Below are positions 46,473 through 54,718 of a stretch of DNA of 64,000 nucleotides, piece by piece. Below the pieces are notes generated by a model. It did not search any database. It worked only from the letters and a program-made list of their open reading frames with translations, and was not told where the DNA came from. Numbering within the stretch: the first letter of the stretch is position 1; every line of letters starts with the position of its first letter. Origin of the DNA: Sideroxyarcus sp043826585 (GTDB lineage: Bacteria > Pseudomonadota > Gammaproteobacteria > Burkholderiales > Gallionellaceae); the NCBI GenBank assembly GCA_043826585.1, contig JBDRPZ010000046.1, forward strand, positions 1 to 64,000, written 5' to 3'. The translations under genes were made by a program, and so were the position numbers.

Positions 46473-46874
46473 ATGACGATGCAAAATTCCAGTTTCATGC
46501 GTTGGACCAGCCGTGTGATGATCGTACTCATGACTTGCATGGCAATGCCATTGACAGCGAACGCCGCGATGGTGGGAACCGATGCGGTGGTGGATCATGC
46601 TTTGGCCGAGCAGGGGCGTGCAAAGATCATGGCGCTGGTGAATCGTGACGATGTGCGTGCGCAGCTGGAAATGCGCGGTGTCACGGCCGAGCAGGCTCAA
46701 GCACGCGTCGACGCGCTGACCGATGATGAAGCTTTGCAGATTGCTGGCAAGCTGGACCAGTTGCCGGCTGGTGGCGACATCCTTGGTACGGCAGTATTCA
46801 TCTTTATCGTATTGCTGGTGACCGACATTTTGGGCTTCACCAAGGTATTCCCGTTCACTCGCTCAATGCGCTGA
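46473..46874 (+). CDS. PA2779-family envelope protein
   Basis: The 133-residue protein has a signal peptide (cleavage about A-N-A-A, residue 32) and a single hydrophobic segment near the C terminus (about 103-122). It resembles the PA2779 family of unknown function. Between these parts lies a helical region (V-D-H-A-L-A-E-Q to L-D-Q-L-P-A-G-G) with a repeated V-D-A-L-T-D-D-E-A pattern. A GGAGG ribosome site precedes the ATG. It lies six bases upstream of the PA2778-like cysteine peptidase, the partner seen next to this family. Confidence 0.82.
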   Translation: MTMQNSSFMRWTSRVMIVLMTCMAMPLTANAAMVGTDAVVDHALAEQGRAKIMALVNRDDVRAQLEMRGVTAEQAQARVDALTDDEALQIAGKLDQLPAGGDILGTAVFIFIVLLVTDILGFTKVFPFTRSMR

Positions 46875-46880
46875 TCGGAG

Positions 46881-47828
46881 ATGTCTAAAGTTTATGCCGG
46901 CCTGATGGCTGGCATATTGCTTTTCATGCTTGGCGGATGCAGGACACTCCCGCCTCAGGTGGCCTTGTCTGAAGACAAGGTCGCATCTTTACCGCGGCAG
47001 GTCGAGCTATCCGATGTGCCGTTCTTTCCTCAGGAAGATTTTCAGTGTGGGCCGGCTGCGCTGGCGATGGTCATGCAGCATGCCGGTGTGGATGTCGATC
47101 CCGACGTACTGAAACCGGAAGTCTATCTCCCGGGGCGTGAAGGCACGCTCCAGATCGAAATGTTCGGCGCCGTGCGTCGTCATGGTTTGGTTGCTTATCA
47201 AATGTCGCCTGTCCTTGGCGAAGTGTTGGAAGAGGTCGCACGCGGCACGCCTGTGGTGGTGTTGCAGAATCTGGCCCTGGACTGGTATCCGGTCTGGCAC
47301 TACGCCGTTGTCATCGGTTACGACTTCGACAACAAGGAAGTCATCCTGCGTTCCGGGCGTGATAATCGTCAGCGGATATCGCTGGTCGCGTTTGAGAACA
47401 CTTGGGCGCGCAGTGCCCACTGGGCGATGGTTGCCGTACCGCCGGAAAAGATTCCCTACACCGCTACGGAGACACGGTACGTCGCAGCGGTGAACGCCTT
47501 CGGAAAAGTGGGGCAACTACCTGCTTCACGAAAAGCCTACCTGACTGCCAAGAAACGCTGGCCGAACAGTCTGGGTGTCAGCATCGCCTTGGGCAATGTC
47601 GCCTATATGATGAAGCGCATGGATGAGGCTGAGGCGGAATTCAGAGCTGCCGTGACTTTGTATCCTGATTCAGTTGCCGCGCTGAATAACCTGGCGCAGA
47701 CACTTTCCGATATGGGGCGCGATGAGGAAGCTCTGGAATATGTGAAGCGCGCAGCGAAACTGGGCGGTCCGCTGAATGACATCGTTTTGTCGACCCAGGC
47801 CGCGATCGAACGCAAACTCAAGCAATGA
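46881..47828 (+). CDS. PA2778-family C39-like cysteine peptidase lipoprotein with TPR
   Basis: The 315-residue protein has a lipobox (L-G-G-C, Cys20) and a C39-type peptidase domain (about 45-190). The proposed catalytic cysteine is in Q-C-G-P-A-A-L and the histidine in W-H-Y-A-V-V-I-G-Y. The C-terminal part (about 205-310) is made of TPR-like helical repeats. It probably acts in the periplasm, anchored to a membrane. Its substrate is unknown; the adjacent PA2779-type protein is the natural partner. It is convergent with the YqaA-like gene one base away. Confidence 0.85.
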   Translation: MSKVYAGLMAGILLFMLGGCRTLPPQVALSEDKVASLPRQVELSDVPFFPQEDFQCGPAALAMVMQHAGVDVDPDVLKPEVYLPGREGTLQIEMFGAVRRHGLVAYQMSPVLGEVLEEVARGTPVVVLQNLALDWYPVWHYAVVIGYDFDNKEVILRSGRDNRQRISLVAFENTWARSAHWAMVAVPPEKIPYTATETRYVAAVNAFGKVGQLPASRKAYLTAKKRWPNSLGVSIALGNVAYMMKRMDEAEAEFRAAVTLYPDSVAALNNLAQTLSDMGRDEEALEYVKRAAKLGGPLNDIVLSTQAAIERKLKQ

Positions 47829-47829
47829 T

Positions 47830-48243
47830 TCAAGCGGTCAACGCAATCACCAGATAACGCCCGAATTTCCCCAGCAGCATGAACAGCGCTGCGTGCCATG
47901 GGTTCAAACGCAACCAGCCTGCAGCCAGACACAGTGCATCTCCGATTAGCGGTACCCATGCGAGCAGTAAAGCGGGTGTGCCGTGCTTTCTGACGCGCTC
48001 CACATGCTTGAGTTGCTGCGTCTGCGGCAGCAGCCAGCCCATGCCGAACGAGATCATGCCGCCTATGGTGTTGCCCAGCGTGCCCACTAAGATTGCAGGC
48101 CAGAACAATTCAGGGTGCAGCTTCAGTACACCGAACAGTACCGCTTCGGAACCGCCAGGTAACAGTGTTGCAGCCAGCAGGCTGGAGATGAACAGGCCCC
48201 ACAGGCTGAGGTCGCTGGAAAGATAGGCGATGAGCGTGTCCAT
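47830..48243 (-). CDS. YqaA-family small membrane protein (DedA-related)
   Basis: The 137-residue protein has about four hydrophobic segments and the family core L-P-G-G-S-E-A-V-L and N-T-I-G-G, followed by V-P-L-I-G-D-A-L-C-L-A-A-G-W-L-R. DedA-type proteins move or rearrange membrane lipids, and some bind undecaprenyl phosphate, but the job of YqaA itself is not established. It lies downstream of lpdA on the same strand after a strong hairpin and is convergent with the PA2778-like gene. Confidence 0.87.
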   Translation of the reverse strand: MDTLIAYLSSDLSLWGLFISSLLAATLLPGGSEAVLFGVLKLHPELFWPAILVGTLGNTIGGMISFGMGWLLPQTQQLKHVERVRKHGTPALLLAWVPLIGDALCLAAGWLRLNPWHAALFMLLGKFGRYLVIALTA

Positions 48244-48296
48244 AGGTGCGTTGCTGGTTACGCTGCGGGTAGCAGTCCGGAGTGGTCATTCGGCAA

Positions 48297-48324
48297 CACG
48301 GCCTGCATGTATGTGCAGGCCGTG
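48297..48324 (-). terminator. strong hairpin after lpdA
   Basis: A perfect 11-base inverted repeat (CACGGCCTGCA / TGCAGGCCGTG) with a six-base loop lies 18 bases past the lpdA stop. No T run follows on the transcribed strand. It should block or slow read-through into the YqaA-like gene, but might instead be a mRNA 3'-end stabiliser. Confidence 0.5.
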
Positions 48325-48342
48325 CTGTCGGGAAATGCCTGG

Positions 48343-50097
48343 CTATCTCTTCCTGGGCGGCATCAGGTCGGTGATGGTGCCTTCCGCCATCTCGGCCGCA
48401 AAGTTGAAGGTTTCGGACAGCGTCGGGTGCGGATGGATGGTGAGACCAATGTCTTCCATGTCTGCGCCCATCTCCAAGGCCAGCACGGCCTCGGCGATCA
48501 GTTCGCCGGCATTGGTACCGACGATGCCGGCACCGAGGATGCGGCGGCTCTTCGGATCGAGCAGAACCTTGGTCGAACCTTCCTCTCTCGCGATGGACAA
48601 CGCGCGGCCGGAAGCGGCCCACGGGAACACGCCCTTCTCGTATTCGATACCCTGTGCCTTGGCCTGTGTCTCGGTGAGACCCATCCATGCCACTTCCGGG
48701 TCGGTGTAAGCCACGGACGGGATGGTGAGCGGTTCGAAGAAGGCTTTGTGTCCGGCGATGTTCTCGGCTGCGACCTTGCCTTCATGCACGGCCTTGTGAG
48801 CCAGCATCGGGTCGCCGACGATGTCGCCGATAGCGAAGATGTGCGGGACGTTGGTGCGCATCTGCTTGTCGACCGGGATGAAGCCGCGCTCGTTCACGAT
48901 CAGCCCGGCTGCCTCGGCGTTGATCTCGCGACCGTTCGGGCGGCGGCCCACGGCCATCAGTACCTTGTCGTACAGCTGTGGTTCGGCGGGTGCTTGTTCG
49001 CCCTCGAAAGTGACCTTGAGGCCTTTCTTCTCAGCCTCGATCTTGGTCACTTTGGTCTTCAGCATGATGGCTTCATAGCGCTTGGATACGCGGTTATGCA
49101 GCGGCTTGACCATGTCCTTGTCCGCGCCCGGCATCAGCTGGTCCATCAGCTCGACCACGGAGATCTTTGCGCCCAACGCTTCGTACACGGTCGCCATCTC
49201 CAGGCCTATGATGCCGCCGCCTATGACCAGCATGCGCTTGGGCACATCCTTCAGCGCCAGTGCACCGGTGGAGTCGATGATGCGCTCGTCCTCATACGGG
49301 AAGCCGGGGATGCGTGCCACGCTGGAACCGGCTGCCACGATGGCGTTGTCGAAGGTGACGATCTTTTCGCCTTCTTCAGTTTGCACGGCGATGGAATTGG
49401 GGGAAGTGAATTTGGCGAGGCCGCGTACCACTTGCACCTTGCGTTGTTTTGCCAAGCCTGCAAGGCCACCGGTCAGTTTGCCGATCACGCTTTCTTTCCA
49501 TGTGCGGATCTGGTCAATGTCGATCTTCGGCTTGCCGAAAGTCACACCGTGATACGAAACCTCTTCAGCTTCGTTGATCACCTTGGAGACATGCAACAGC
49601 GCCTTGGACGGGATGCAGCCGACGTTCAGACATACGCCACCGAGCGTAGCGTGCTTCTCGATCAGCACCACTTTCTTGCCAAGGTCGGCAGCGCGGAAGG
49701 CGGCAGTGTATCCACCTGGACCTGCGCCCAGCACCACGACTTCGGCGTGGATGTCGCCTTTGGCAACATTGGCAGCCGGTGTAGGCGCAACTTGAGCGGC
49801 TGCAGCAGGTGCAGCCGCTTGCGGCGCTGGTGCGGACTCGGTTGGTGCCGGTGCGGCAGCGCTGCTTTCCAGCATCAGGATCGCCGACCCCTCACTGACC
49901 TTGTCGCCGACTTTGACTTTCATCTCTTTGATGGTGCCGGCAGCAGGAGAAGGTACATCCATGGTGGCCTTGTCGGTCTCCAGTGTGATCAAGGATTGCT
50001 CCGCCTCGACGGTGTCGCCAGCTTTGACTGCGATCTCGATGACGGCTACGCCTTTGAAGCCGCCGATGTCAGGTACTTTGATTTCGATTGTGCTCAT
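48343..50097 (-). CDS. lpdA: dihydrolipoyl dehydrogenase with N-terminal lipoyl domain
   Basis: This is the E3 component of 2-oxoacid dehydrogenase complexes; it reoxidises dihydrolipoamide with NAD+. The 584 residues start with a lipoyl domain (Lys43 in E-T-D-K-A) and an Ala/Pro linker (about 80-112). The flavoenzyme follows, with G-A-G-P-G-G-Y and the redox pair Cys156/Cys161 in G-G-V-C-L-N-V-G-C-I-P-S-K. Such lipoyl-E3 fusions are usual in betaproteobacterial pyruvate dehydrogenase operons, but no aceE or aceF adjoins here. It lies 17 bases downstream of proA. Confidence 0.96.
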   Translation of the reverse strand: MSTIEIKVPDIGGFKGVAVIEIAVKAGDTVEAEQSLITLETDKATMDVPSPAAGTIKEMKVKVGDKVSEGSAILMLESSAAAPAPTESAPAPQAAAPAAAAQVAPTPAANVAKGDIHAEVVVLGAGPGGYTAAFRAADLGKKVVLIEKHATLGGVCLNVGCIPSKALLHVSKVINEAEEVSYHGVTFGKPKIDIDQIRTWKESVIGKLTGGLAGLAKQRKVQVVRGLAKFTSPNSIAVQTEEGEKIVTFDNAIVAAGSSVARIPGFPYEDERIIDSTGALALKDVPKRMLVIGGGIIGLEMATVYEALGAKISVVELMDQLMPGADKDMVKPLHNRVSKRYEAIMLKTKVTKIEAEKKGLKVTFEGEQAPAEPQLYDKVLMAVGRRPNGREINAEAAGLIVNERGFIPVDKQMRTNVPHIFAIGDIVGDPMLAHKAVHEGKVAAENIAGHKAFFEPLTIPSVAYTDPEVAWMGLTETQAKAQGIEYEKGVFPWAASGRALSIAREEGSTKVLLDPKSRRILGAGIVGTNAGELIAEAVLALEMGADMEDIGLTIHPHPTLSETFNFAAEMAEGTITDLMPPRKR

Positions 50098-50114
50098 GTT
50101 TGTTCTCTTTCTTG

Positions 50115-51374
50115 TCAGATGCGAATTTGCCCGTTGCCGAGCACGATATATTTCTGGGAGGTCAGCCCCTCGAGTCCGACCGGGCCGCGTGCGTGGATCT
50201 TGTCGGTGGAGATGCCGATCTCCGCGCCCAAGCCATATTCGAAGCCGTCGGCGAAGCGCGTGGAAGCATTCACCATCACACTGGCCGAATCCACTTCGCG
50301 CAGGAAGCGCATCGCCTTGCTGTAGTTCTCGGTGACGATGCTGTCGGTGTGCTGTGAGCTGTATGTGTTGATGTGCTCGATAGCTTCATTGACGTTCGCG
50401 ACGATGCGTACGCTCAAGATGGGCGCGAGGTACTCGGTGTGCCAGTCCTCTTCGGCGGCAGCGCTCATCTGTGAGACTAGTTTGCGCGAAGCGTCGTCAC
50501 CGCGCAGCTCTACGCCCATGTCGAGGTAGGTCTTGCACAGTGCAGGTAACACTTTCCCGGCGATATCTGCATTCACCAGCAATGTCTCCATCGCGTTACA
50601 CACACCATAACGATGGGTCTTGGCGTTGATCGCGATGCGTGTGGCCTTGTCAAGATCGGCTTCGTCATCGATGTAGACATGGCAGATGCCATCCAGATGT
50701 TTGATGACCGGCACCTTGGCATCGCTGGAGATACGTGCGATCAGGCTCTTGCCACCGCGCGGCACGATCACGTCCACGTATTCTTTCATCGTGATGAGTT
50801 CGCCCACGGCTGCGCGGTCAGTGTTGTTCACCACTTGCACGGCTGTCTCGGGCAGGCCCGCTTCACGCAGGCCCTGGTGCACACAGGCGGCGATGGCCTG
50901 ATTGGAGTGAATGGCTTCAGAGCCGCCGCGCAGGATGCAGGCGTTGCCGGATTTCAGGCACAAGCCGGCCGCATCCGCCGTCACGTTCGGACGCGATTCA
51001 TAGATGATGCCGATGACGCCCAGCGGCACGCGCATCTTGCCCACCTGGATGCCGGACGGGCGGTATTTCATGTCGCTGATCTCGCCGATCGGGTCGGGCA
51101 GTGCGGCAATCTGGCGCAGGCCTTCGGCCATACCCTTGACGGTCTTTTCGGTCAGAGTGAGGCGGTCGATGGAGGCGTCGTCGAGTCCGTTCTGCTTTGC
51201 GGCGGCGACATCCTTGGCGTTTTCGGCGATGAGCTTCGCGCTGTTCAGCAGGATGGCCGTAGCGATGTTCTCCAGTGCATGGTTCTTGGCGTTGGTATCC
51301 GCCATCGCCATCGCGCGTGATGCAGTTCGGGCTTGCTGCCCGACGCTCTTCATGTATTCCTTGATGTCGTTCAT
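50115..51374 (-). CDS. proA: gamma-glutamyl phosphate reductase
   Basis: The enzyme makes glutamate-5-semialdehyde in proline synthesis. The start at 51374 gives 419 residues, the usual length. Alternative in-frame ATG codons at 51389 and 51419 exist, and none has a clear ribosome site. Family motifs include V-P-L-G-V-I-G-I-I-Y-E-S-R-P-N-V-T, L-R-G-G-S-E-A and V-P-R-G-G-K-S-L-I. proB is not nearby. The gene is divergent from trpC and followed closely by lpdA. Confidence 0.96.
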   Translation of the reverse strand: MNDIKEYMKSVGQQARTASRAMAMADTNAKNHALENIATAILLNSAKLIAENAKDVAAAKQNGLDDASIDRLTLTEKTVKGMAEGLRQIAALPDPIGEISDMKYRPSGIQVGKMRVPLGVIGIIYESRPNVTADAAGLCLKSGNACILRGGSEAIHSNQAIAACVHQGLREAGLPETAVQVVNNTDRAAVGELITMKEYVDVIVPRGGKSLIARISSDAKVPVIKHLDGICHVYIDDEADLDKATRIAINAKTHRYGVCNAMETLLVNADIAGKVLPALCKTYLDMGVELRGDDASRKLVSQMSAAAEEDWHTEYLAPILSVRIVANVNEAIEHINTYSSQHTDSIVTENYSKAMRFLREVDSASVMVNASTRFADGFEYGLGAEIGISTDKIHARGPVGLEGLTSQKYIVLGNGQIRI

Positions 51375-51423
51375 GGTGTTTGTCTGCATATCAGTGGGGC
51401 GCATTTTAGCATCGTGCATGCGT

Positions 51424-51429
51424 TAGAAT
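51424..51429 (+). promoter_or_regulatory. candidate -10 element (TAGAAT) of trpC
   Basis: TAGAAT lies 26 bases before the trpC ATG. The 13-base string it begins, TAGAATGCGCGCC, recurs exactly at the rplM promoter (60407-60419). The -35 region is weak (GCATTT at a 17-base spacing). Confidence 0.45.
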
Positions 51430-51455
51430 GCGCGCCTTATTCAAGAGAACCCAGC

Positions 51456-52244
51456 ATGTCAGACATCCTCAACAAGATACTTGCAGTCAAAGCGCAGGAA
51501 GTGGCTGCCGCACTTTCGGCCAAACCCTTGCCCGTGATTCGCAATGAAGCCGAACACGCGCTTCCAACGCGCGATTTTGTTGGTGCCATTCGCAGCAAGA
51601 TCATTGCCGGCCAAGCTGCGGTGATCGCCGAGATCAAGAAAGCCAGTCCCAGCAAAGGGGTGATCCGCGAGGATTTCCGTCCCGCGGAGATCGCGCAAAG
51701 TTATGCTCAACACGGTGCAGCTTGTCTGTCTGTGCTGACCGATGAACAGTTCTTTCAAGGCAGTGCGGACTATCTTAAGCAGGCACGTGCGGCATGTGAA
51801 TTGCCCGTTCTGCGCAAGGATTTCATGGTCAGCGAATATCAGGTCTATCAGGCGCGTGCGATGGGGGCGGATGCCATTTTGCTGATCGCTTCCGCCTTGT
51901 CGCTCAAGCAAATGCAGGCTTTTGAGAAGCTGGCACATCAGCTGGGTATGGCGGTGCTGGTTGAGGTGCATGACGGCAAGGAGCTGGAAGTCGCACTGCA
52001 ATTGAAGACCCCGTTGATCGGTATCAACAATCGCAATCTGCGCACTTTTGAAGTCAGTCTGCAAACCACGCTGGATCTGCTGGAGCAGATACCTTCAGAT
52101 CGGATCGTCGTCACCGAGAGCGGAATATTTACTGCCCAGGATGTGAAGCGCATGCGTGAGCAGCAGGTTCATGCCTTCCTTGTCGGAGAAGCCTTTATGC
52201 GAGCTGGCGAGCCGGGGATCGAACTGGCGAAAGTATTCGCGTAA
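51456..52244 (+). CDS. trpC: indole-3-glycerol phosphate synthase
   Basis: The enzyme closes the indole ring in tryptophan synthesis. The 262-residue TIM barrel shows V-I-A-E-I-K-K-A-S-P-S-K-G near the start, V-L-R-K-D-F-M, L-V-E-V-H-D and I-G-I-N-N-R-N-L, all family motifs with the catalytic lysines and glutamates. I start at the ATG at 51456; upstream in-frame codons lie within the proA leader on the other strand. No trpE, trpG or trpD adjoins, so the trp genes are split in this genome. Confidence 0.96.
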   Translation: MSDILNKILAVKAQEVAAALSAKPLPVIRNEAEHALPTRDFVGAIRSKIIAGQAAVIAEIKKASPSKGVIREDFRPAEIAQSYAQHGAACLSVLTDEQFFQGSADYLKQARAACELPVLRKDFMVSEYQVYQARAMGADAILLIASALSLKQMQAFEKLAHQLGMAVLVEVHDGKELEVALQLKTPLIGINNRNLRTFEVSLQTTLDLLEQIPSDRIVVTESGIFTAQDVKRMREQQVHAFLVGEAFMRAGEPGIELAKVFA

Positions 52245-52294
52245 CGTATTCACCAACCTCTATTTGTTGTAATTCAACAACAAAACATTGTTTT

Positions 52295-52308
52295 TTGACG
52301 CAGGTCAA
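52295..52308. promoter_or_regulatory. candidate FNR/ANR-type site upstream of the porin
   Basis: The perfect dyad TTGAC-GCAG-GTCAA has the size and spacing of FNR/ANR boxes (TTGAT-N4-ATCAA), with C/G in place of the T/A at the inner positions. It lies about 200 bases before the porin start, in the 262-base gap after trpC. The rest of that gap is AT-rich with a long leader and shows no gene. Confidence 0.5.
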
Positions 52309-52506
52309 ATTGTCCTCTCTCTGACCGTGGAGAATTGCCCCGAGCTCGCAGTCGGGGCTTGATGGCGAGAATGCTGTATTACGTCGCTGTTGCGGATTTG
52401 TTACTTGTAAGCATTTTGTAAGGTGCCAAGAGTACGTTTCGCGGCCAGACGAGGCAGTCTTGTGATCGTCTTTATGGCAATCAACTTATAACTAGAGGAG
52501 TTTCAC

Positions 52507-53502
52507 ATGCAAAAGAAAATCATCGCACTGGCTGTTGCTGCCGCTTTCTCCGCTCCGGCTATGGCCGCTGATGTAACTGTGTACGGTATCGCTGACGCGG
52601 CTATCACCAACATTTCTCAGACAGGCAAAAAGAGCCAACTGAACGTCACCTCCGGTGGCCTTTCTACTTCCCGTCTGGGTGTCAAGGCTACTGAGGGCCT
52701 CGATAACGGCATGACAGCTATCGCCGTGCTGGAATTCAAGCTGGATATTGCTGACACAGCTACGACTGTGGGTTCTAGCCGTCAAAAGATGCTGGCGCTG
52801 GCTGGCGACTTTGGTACGGTTGCTGCGGGTTTCCTGCAAACAACAGCTTATGATTTCTCTGGTAAGTACCAGCCGTTCGCCGGTTCTGCAGTGGATCCAT
52901 ACACTGCAGCGAACCCAACCAGTTTTATTACGACTAGCTCGCGCGCGCCTCGTGCGGTCGCCTACATCTCGCCGAACTTCAGCGGCCTGACGTTCGCCTA
53001 CAATCACACGTTCGACGCGGCTGGTACGGCAACGCTGGTGCCGAGCGGTTCGACCACTGCCAACTTGACTAGTGCGAACCTGATGTCCGTGAACTTCGAC
53101 CAAGGCCCGTTGTCCGTTGGTGGCGTGTACGCGGGTACAGCCAATGACAACGCTGGCTACGCGAAGGTGACTGAATTCGGTCTGGGTGCTACCTATGATC
53201 TGGGCGCAGCCAAGCTGATGGGCACCTATCTGAATACCAAAGCGTCGGGCGGCAATGCAGACAAGATGATGAACTTCAGTGTGGTTGCTCCAGTTGGTCC
53301 TGGTGCGCTTGTATTTGGCTATGCCAAAAACACTAAAGACAGCACTGCTGCTGCTGACAATACATCAGCTTTCACTGTTGCCTTCCTGAAAGGTATGTCC
53401 AAGACGGTGACTGCATATGGTGCTGTGGAGAAGATCAGCACTGACGGCACTACGACCACCGACACAACCGTGTTGGCTGTGGGCCTGCGCAAGAAGTTCT
53501 AA
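52507..53502 (+). CDS. Gram-negative general porin
   Basis: This is an outer-membrane beta-barrel for diffusion of small solutes. The 331-residue protein has a signal peptide (cleavage after A-M-A, about residue 20). The mature start is D-V-T-V-Y-G-I-A-D-A, typical of betaproteobacterial porins. Alternating strands follow, and the C-terminal residue is phenylalanine (K-K-F) as needed for Bam recognition. A GAGGAG ribosome site precedes the ATG. A strong terminator follows. The long leader and codon use fit an abundant protein. Ion selectivity cannot be read. Confidence 0.95.
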   Translation: MQKKIIALAVAAAFSAPAMAADVTVYGIADAAITNISQTGKKSQLNVTSGGLSTSRLGVKATEGLDNGMTAIAVLEFKLDIADTATTVGSSRQKMLALAGDFGTVAAGFLQTTAYDFSGKYQPFAGSAVDPYTAANPTSFITTSSRAPRAVAYISPNFSGLTFAYNHTFDAAGTATLVPSGSTTANLTSANLMSVNFDQGPLSVGGVYAGTANDNAGYAKVTEFGLGATYDLGAAKLMGTYLNTKASGGNADKMMNFSVVAPVGPGALVFGYAKNTKDSTAAADNTSAFTVAFLKGMSKTVTAYGAVEKISTDGTTTTDTTVLAVGLRKKF

Positions 53503-53530
53503 ATCAGCCTTACCCTCTGATTTGGATGAG

Positions 53531-53558
53531 AACGGGCCTCTTCGGAGGCCCGTTTTTT
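53531..53558 (+). terminator. rho-independent terminator of the porin gene
   Basis: A perfect 10-base stem (AACGGGCCTC / GAGGCCCGTT) with a TTCG tetraloop is followed by a run of T. It lies 28 bases past the porin stop. Confidence 0.93.
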
Positions 53559-53566
53559 ATTGAGGC

Positions 53567-53586
53567 ATTCCCGCGAGGTCGGGAAT
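53567..53586. repeat. dRS3-like 20-base inverted repeat (ATTCCC-N8-GGGAAT)
   Basis: The sequence has exactly the ATTCCC-N8-GGGAAT form of the Neisseria dRS3 element and continues into CCAG. Related dispersed repeats occur in other proteobacteria. Only one copy is seen in this window, between the porin terminator and coq7. Confidence 0.5.
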
Positions 53587-53626
53587 CCAGTAACCTTGCG
53601 GCATATTTGAAAAGCGGGAGGCAATC

Positions 53627-54253
53627 ATGCTGAATCTGGATACTGTAATTGTTGAATTCGATAAGGGCTTGCGTACGTTGTTCGCCAAGGCGCCGACGGC
53701 GCGCCCTTACCCCGATGCGAACATCCCCGATGCGCAGATGAGTGAGGCGGAGAAGAAGCATGCGGCGGCATTGATGCGCATCAACCATACCGGCGAGATC
53801 TGTGCACAGGCTTTATATCAGGGGCAGGCGCTGACGGCGCGCGATCCGGTGGTGCAGGAGAAGTTAAATGAGGCGGCTTGGGAGGAGACGGAGCATCTGG
53901 CTTGGACTTCTCATCGTGTCTACGAATTGGGCGGTCGCCTGAGTCTGCTGAATCCGCTGTGGTACACCGGTTCCTTGGCTATCGGGGCAGTTGCCGGAGC
54001 GCTGGGTGACAAGTGGAACCTGGGTTTTCTGGCCGAGACAGAGCGTCAGGTTGGCGCCCACTTGCAAAGCCATCTGGATGGCTTACCCCCGCAGGATATG
54101 AAAAGCCGGGCTGTGGCGCAGCAGATGTACGTGGATGAGGTCGGCCATTCCGATATGGCTGTCGCACTGGGGGCGGCAGAATTGCCCTTGCCGGTGAAGC
54201 TGGCGATGCGCGGCATGTCCAAAGTGATGACCAAGACCGTTTACTGGGTCTGA
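53627..54253 (+). CDS. coq7: 2-polyprenyl-3-methyl-6-methoxy-1,4-benzoquinone hydroxylase
   Basis: This di-iron hydroxylase carries out a late ring hydroxylation in ubiquinone synthesis. The 208-residue protein has the ferritin-like ligand motifs of Coq7: R-I-N-H-T-G-E-I, W-E-E-T-E-H and D-E-V-G-H-S-D. It replaces UbiF in many betaproteobacteria. A GGGAGG ribosome site precedes the ATG. It is convergent with the OsmC-like gene 24 bases away. Confidence 0.96.
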   Translation: MLNLDTVIVEFDKGLRTLFAKAPTARPYPDANIPDAQMSEAEKKHAAALMRINHTGEICAQALYQGQALTARDPVVQEKLNEAAWEETEHLAWTSHRVYELGGRLSLLNPLWYTGSLAIGAVAGALGDKWNLGFLAETERQVGAHLQSHLDGLPPQDMKSRAVAQQMYVDEVGHSDMAVALGAAELPLPVKLAMRGMSKVMTKTVYWV

Positions 54254-54277
54254 AAGCTATTCACTTAAGGGGGCTGA

Positions 54278-54694
54278 TCAGCCCTCCTGAGTCTCGAAAT
54301 CGTGTGTGATGTCGGCTGCTTTGCCCAGCATAATGGATGCGGAGCAGTATTTTTCTGCCGAAAGTTTGATGGCACGTTCCACTACTTCAGTTTTGAGTCC
54401 TTTGCCGGTCACTACAAAATGGAAGTGGATGGCGGTGAATACCTTTGGGTCAGTGTCCGCGCGCTGAGCGTTAATCTCCACCACGCAATCAGACACCGGC
54501 TGGCGCGATTTCTTCAAGATGTGGATGACGTCATAGGCGGTACAGCCGCCGGTGCCGAGCAGTAGCATCTCCATCGGGCGCGGCCCCAGATTGCGTCCTC
54601 CCCCGGCTGGCGGGCCGTCCATCAACACCGCATGCCCGCTTTCTGTCTCGCCCAAGAAGGAGACTTCTTCCACCCATTTGATGCGTGCTTTCAT
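54278..54694 (-). CDS. OsmC/Ohr-family protein (YhfA-like)
   Basis: The 138-residue protein has the two reactive cysteines of the family, Cys51 (G-G-C-T-A-Y-D-V) and Cys117 (K-Y-C-S-A-S). This fits a thiol peroxidase acting on organic hydroperoxides. Its L-G-P-R-P-M-E-M-L-L start is nearer the YhfA branch than Ohr, so its true substrate is uncertain. It lies about 20 bases downstream of nothing on its strand except the YdcF-like gene, from which it is divided by the coq7 convergence. Confidence 0.88.
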   Translation of the reverse strand: MKARIKWVEEVSFLGETESGHAVLMDGPPAGGGRNLGPRPMEMLLLGTGGCTAYDVIHILKKSRQPVSDCVVEINAQRADTDPKVFTAIHFHFVVTGKGLKTEVVERAIKLSAEKYCSASIMLGKAADITHDFETQEG

Positions 54695-54718
54695 TTGTCA
54701 CCTCGTAAGTTGGTTGCG

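Noticed and set aside
48307..50325. 672-codon open frame antisense to lpdA
   Set aside because: Same effect; the translation is low-complexity and the opposite strand encodes a full dihydrolipoyl dehydrogenase.
54271..54284. 14-base palindrome GGGCTGATCAGCCC between coq7 and the OsmC-like gene
   Set aside because: It includes the last codons of the OsmC-like gene, has no loop or T run and is too short to claim as a bidirectional terminator.
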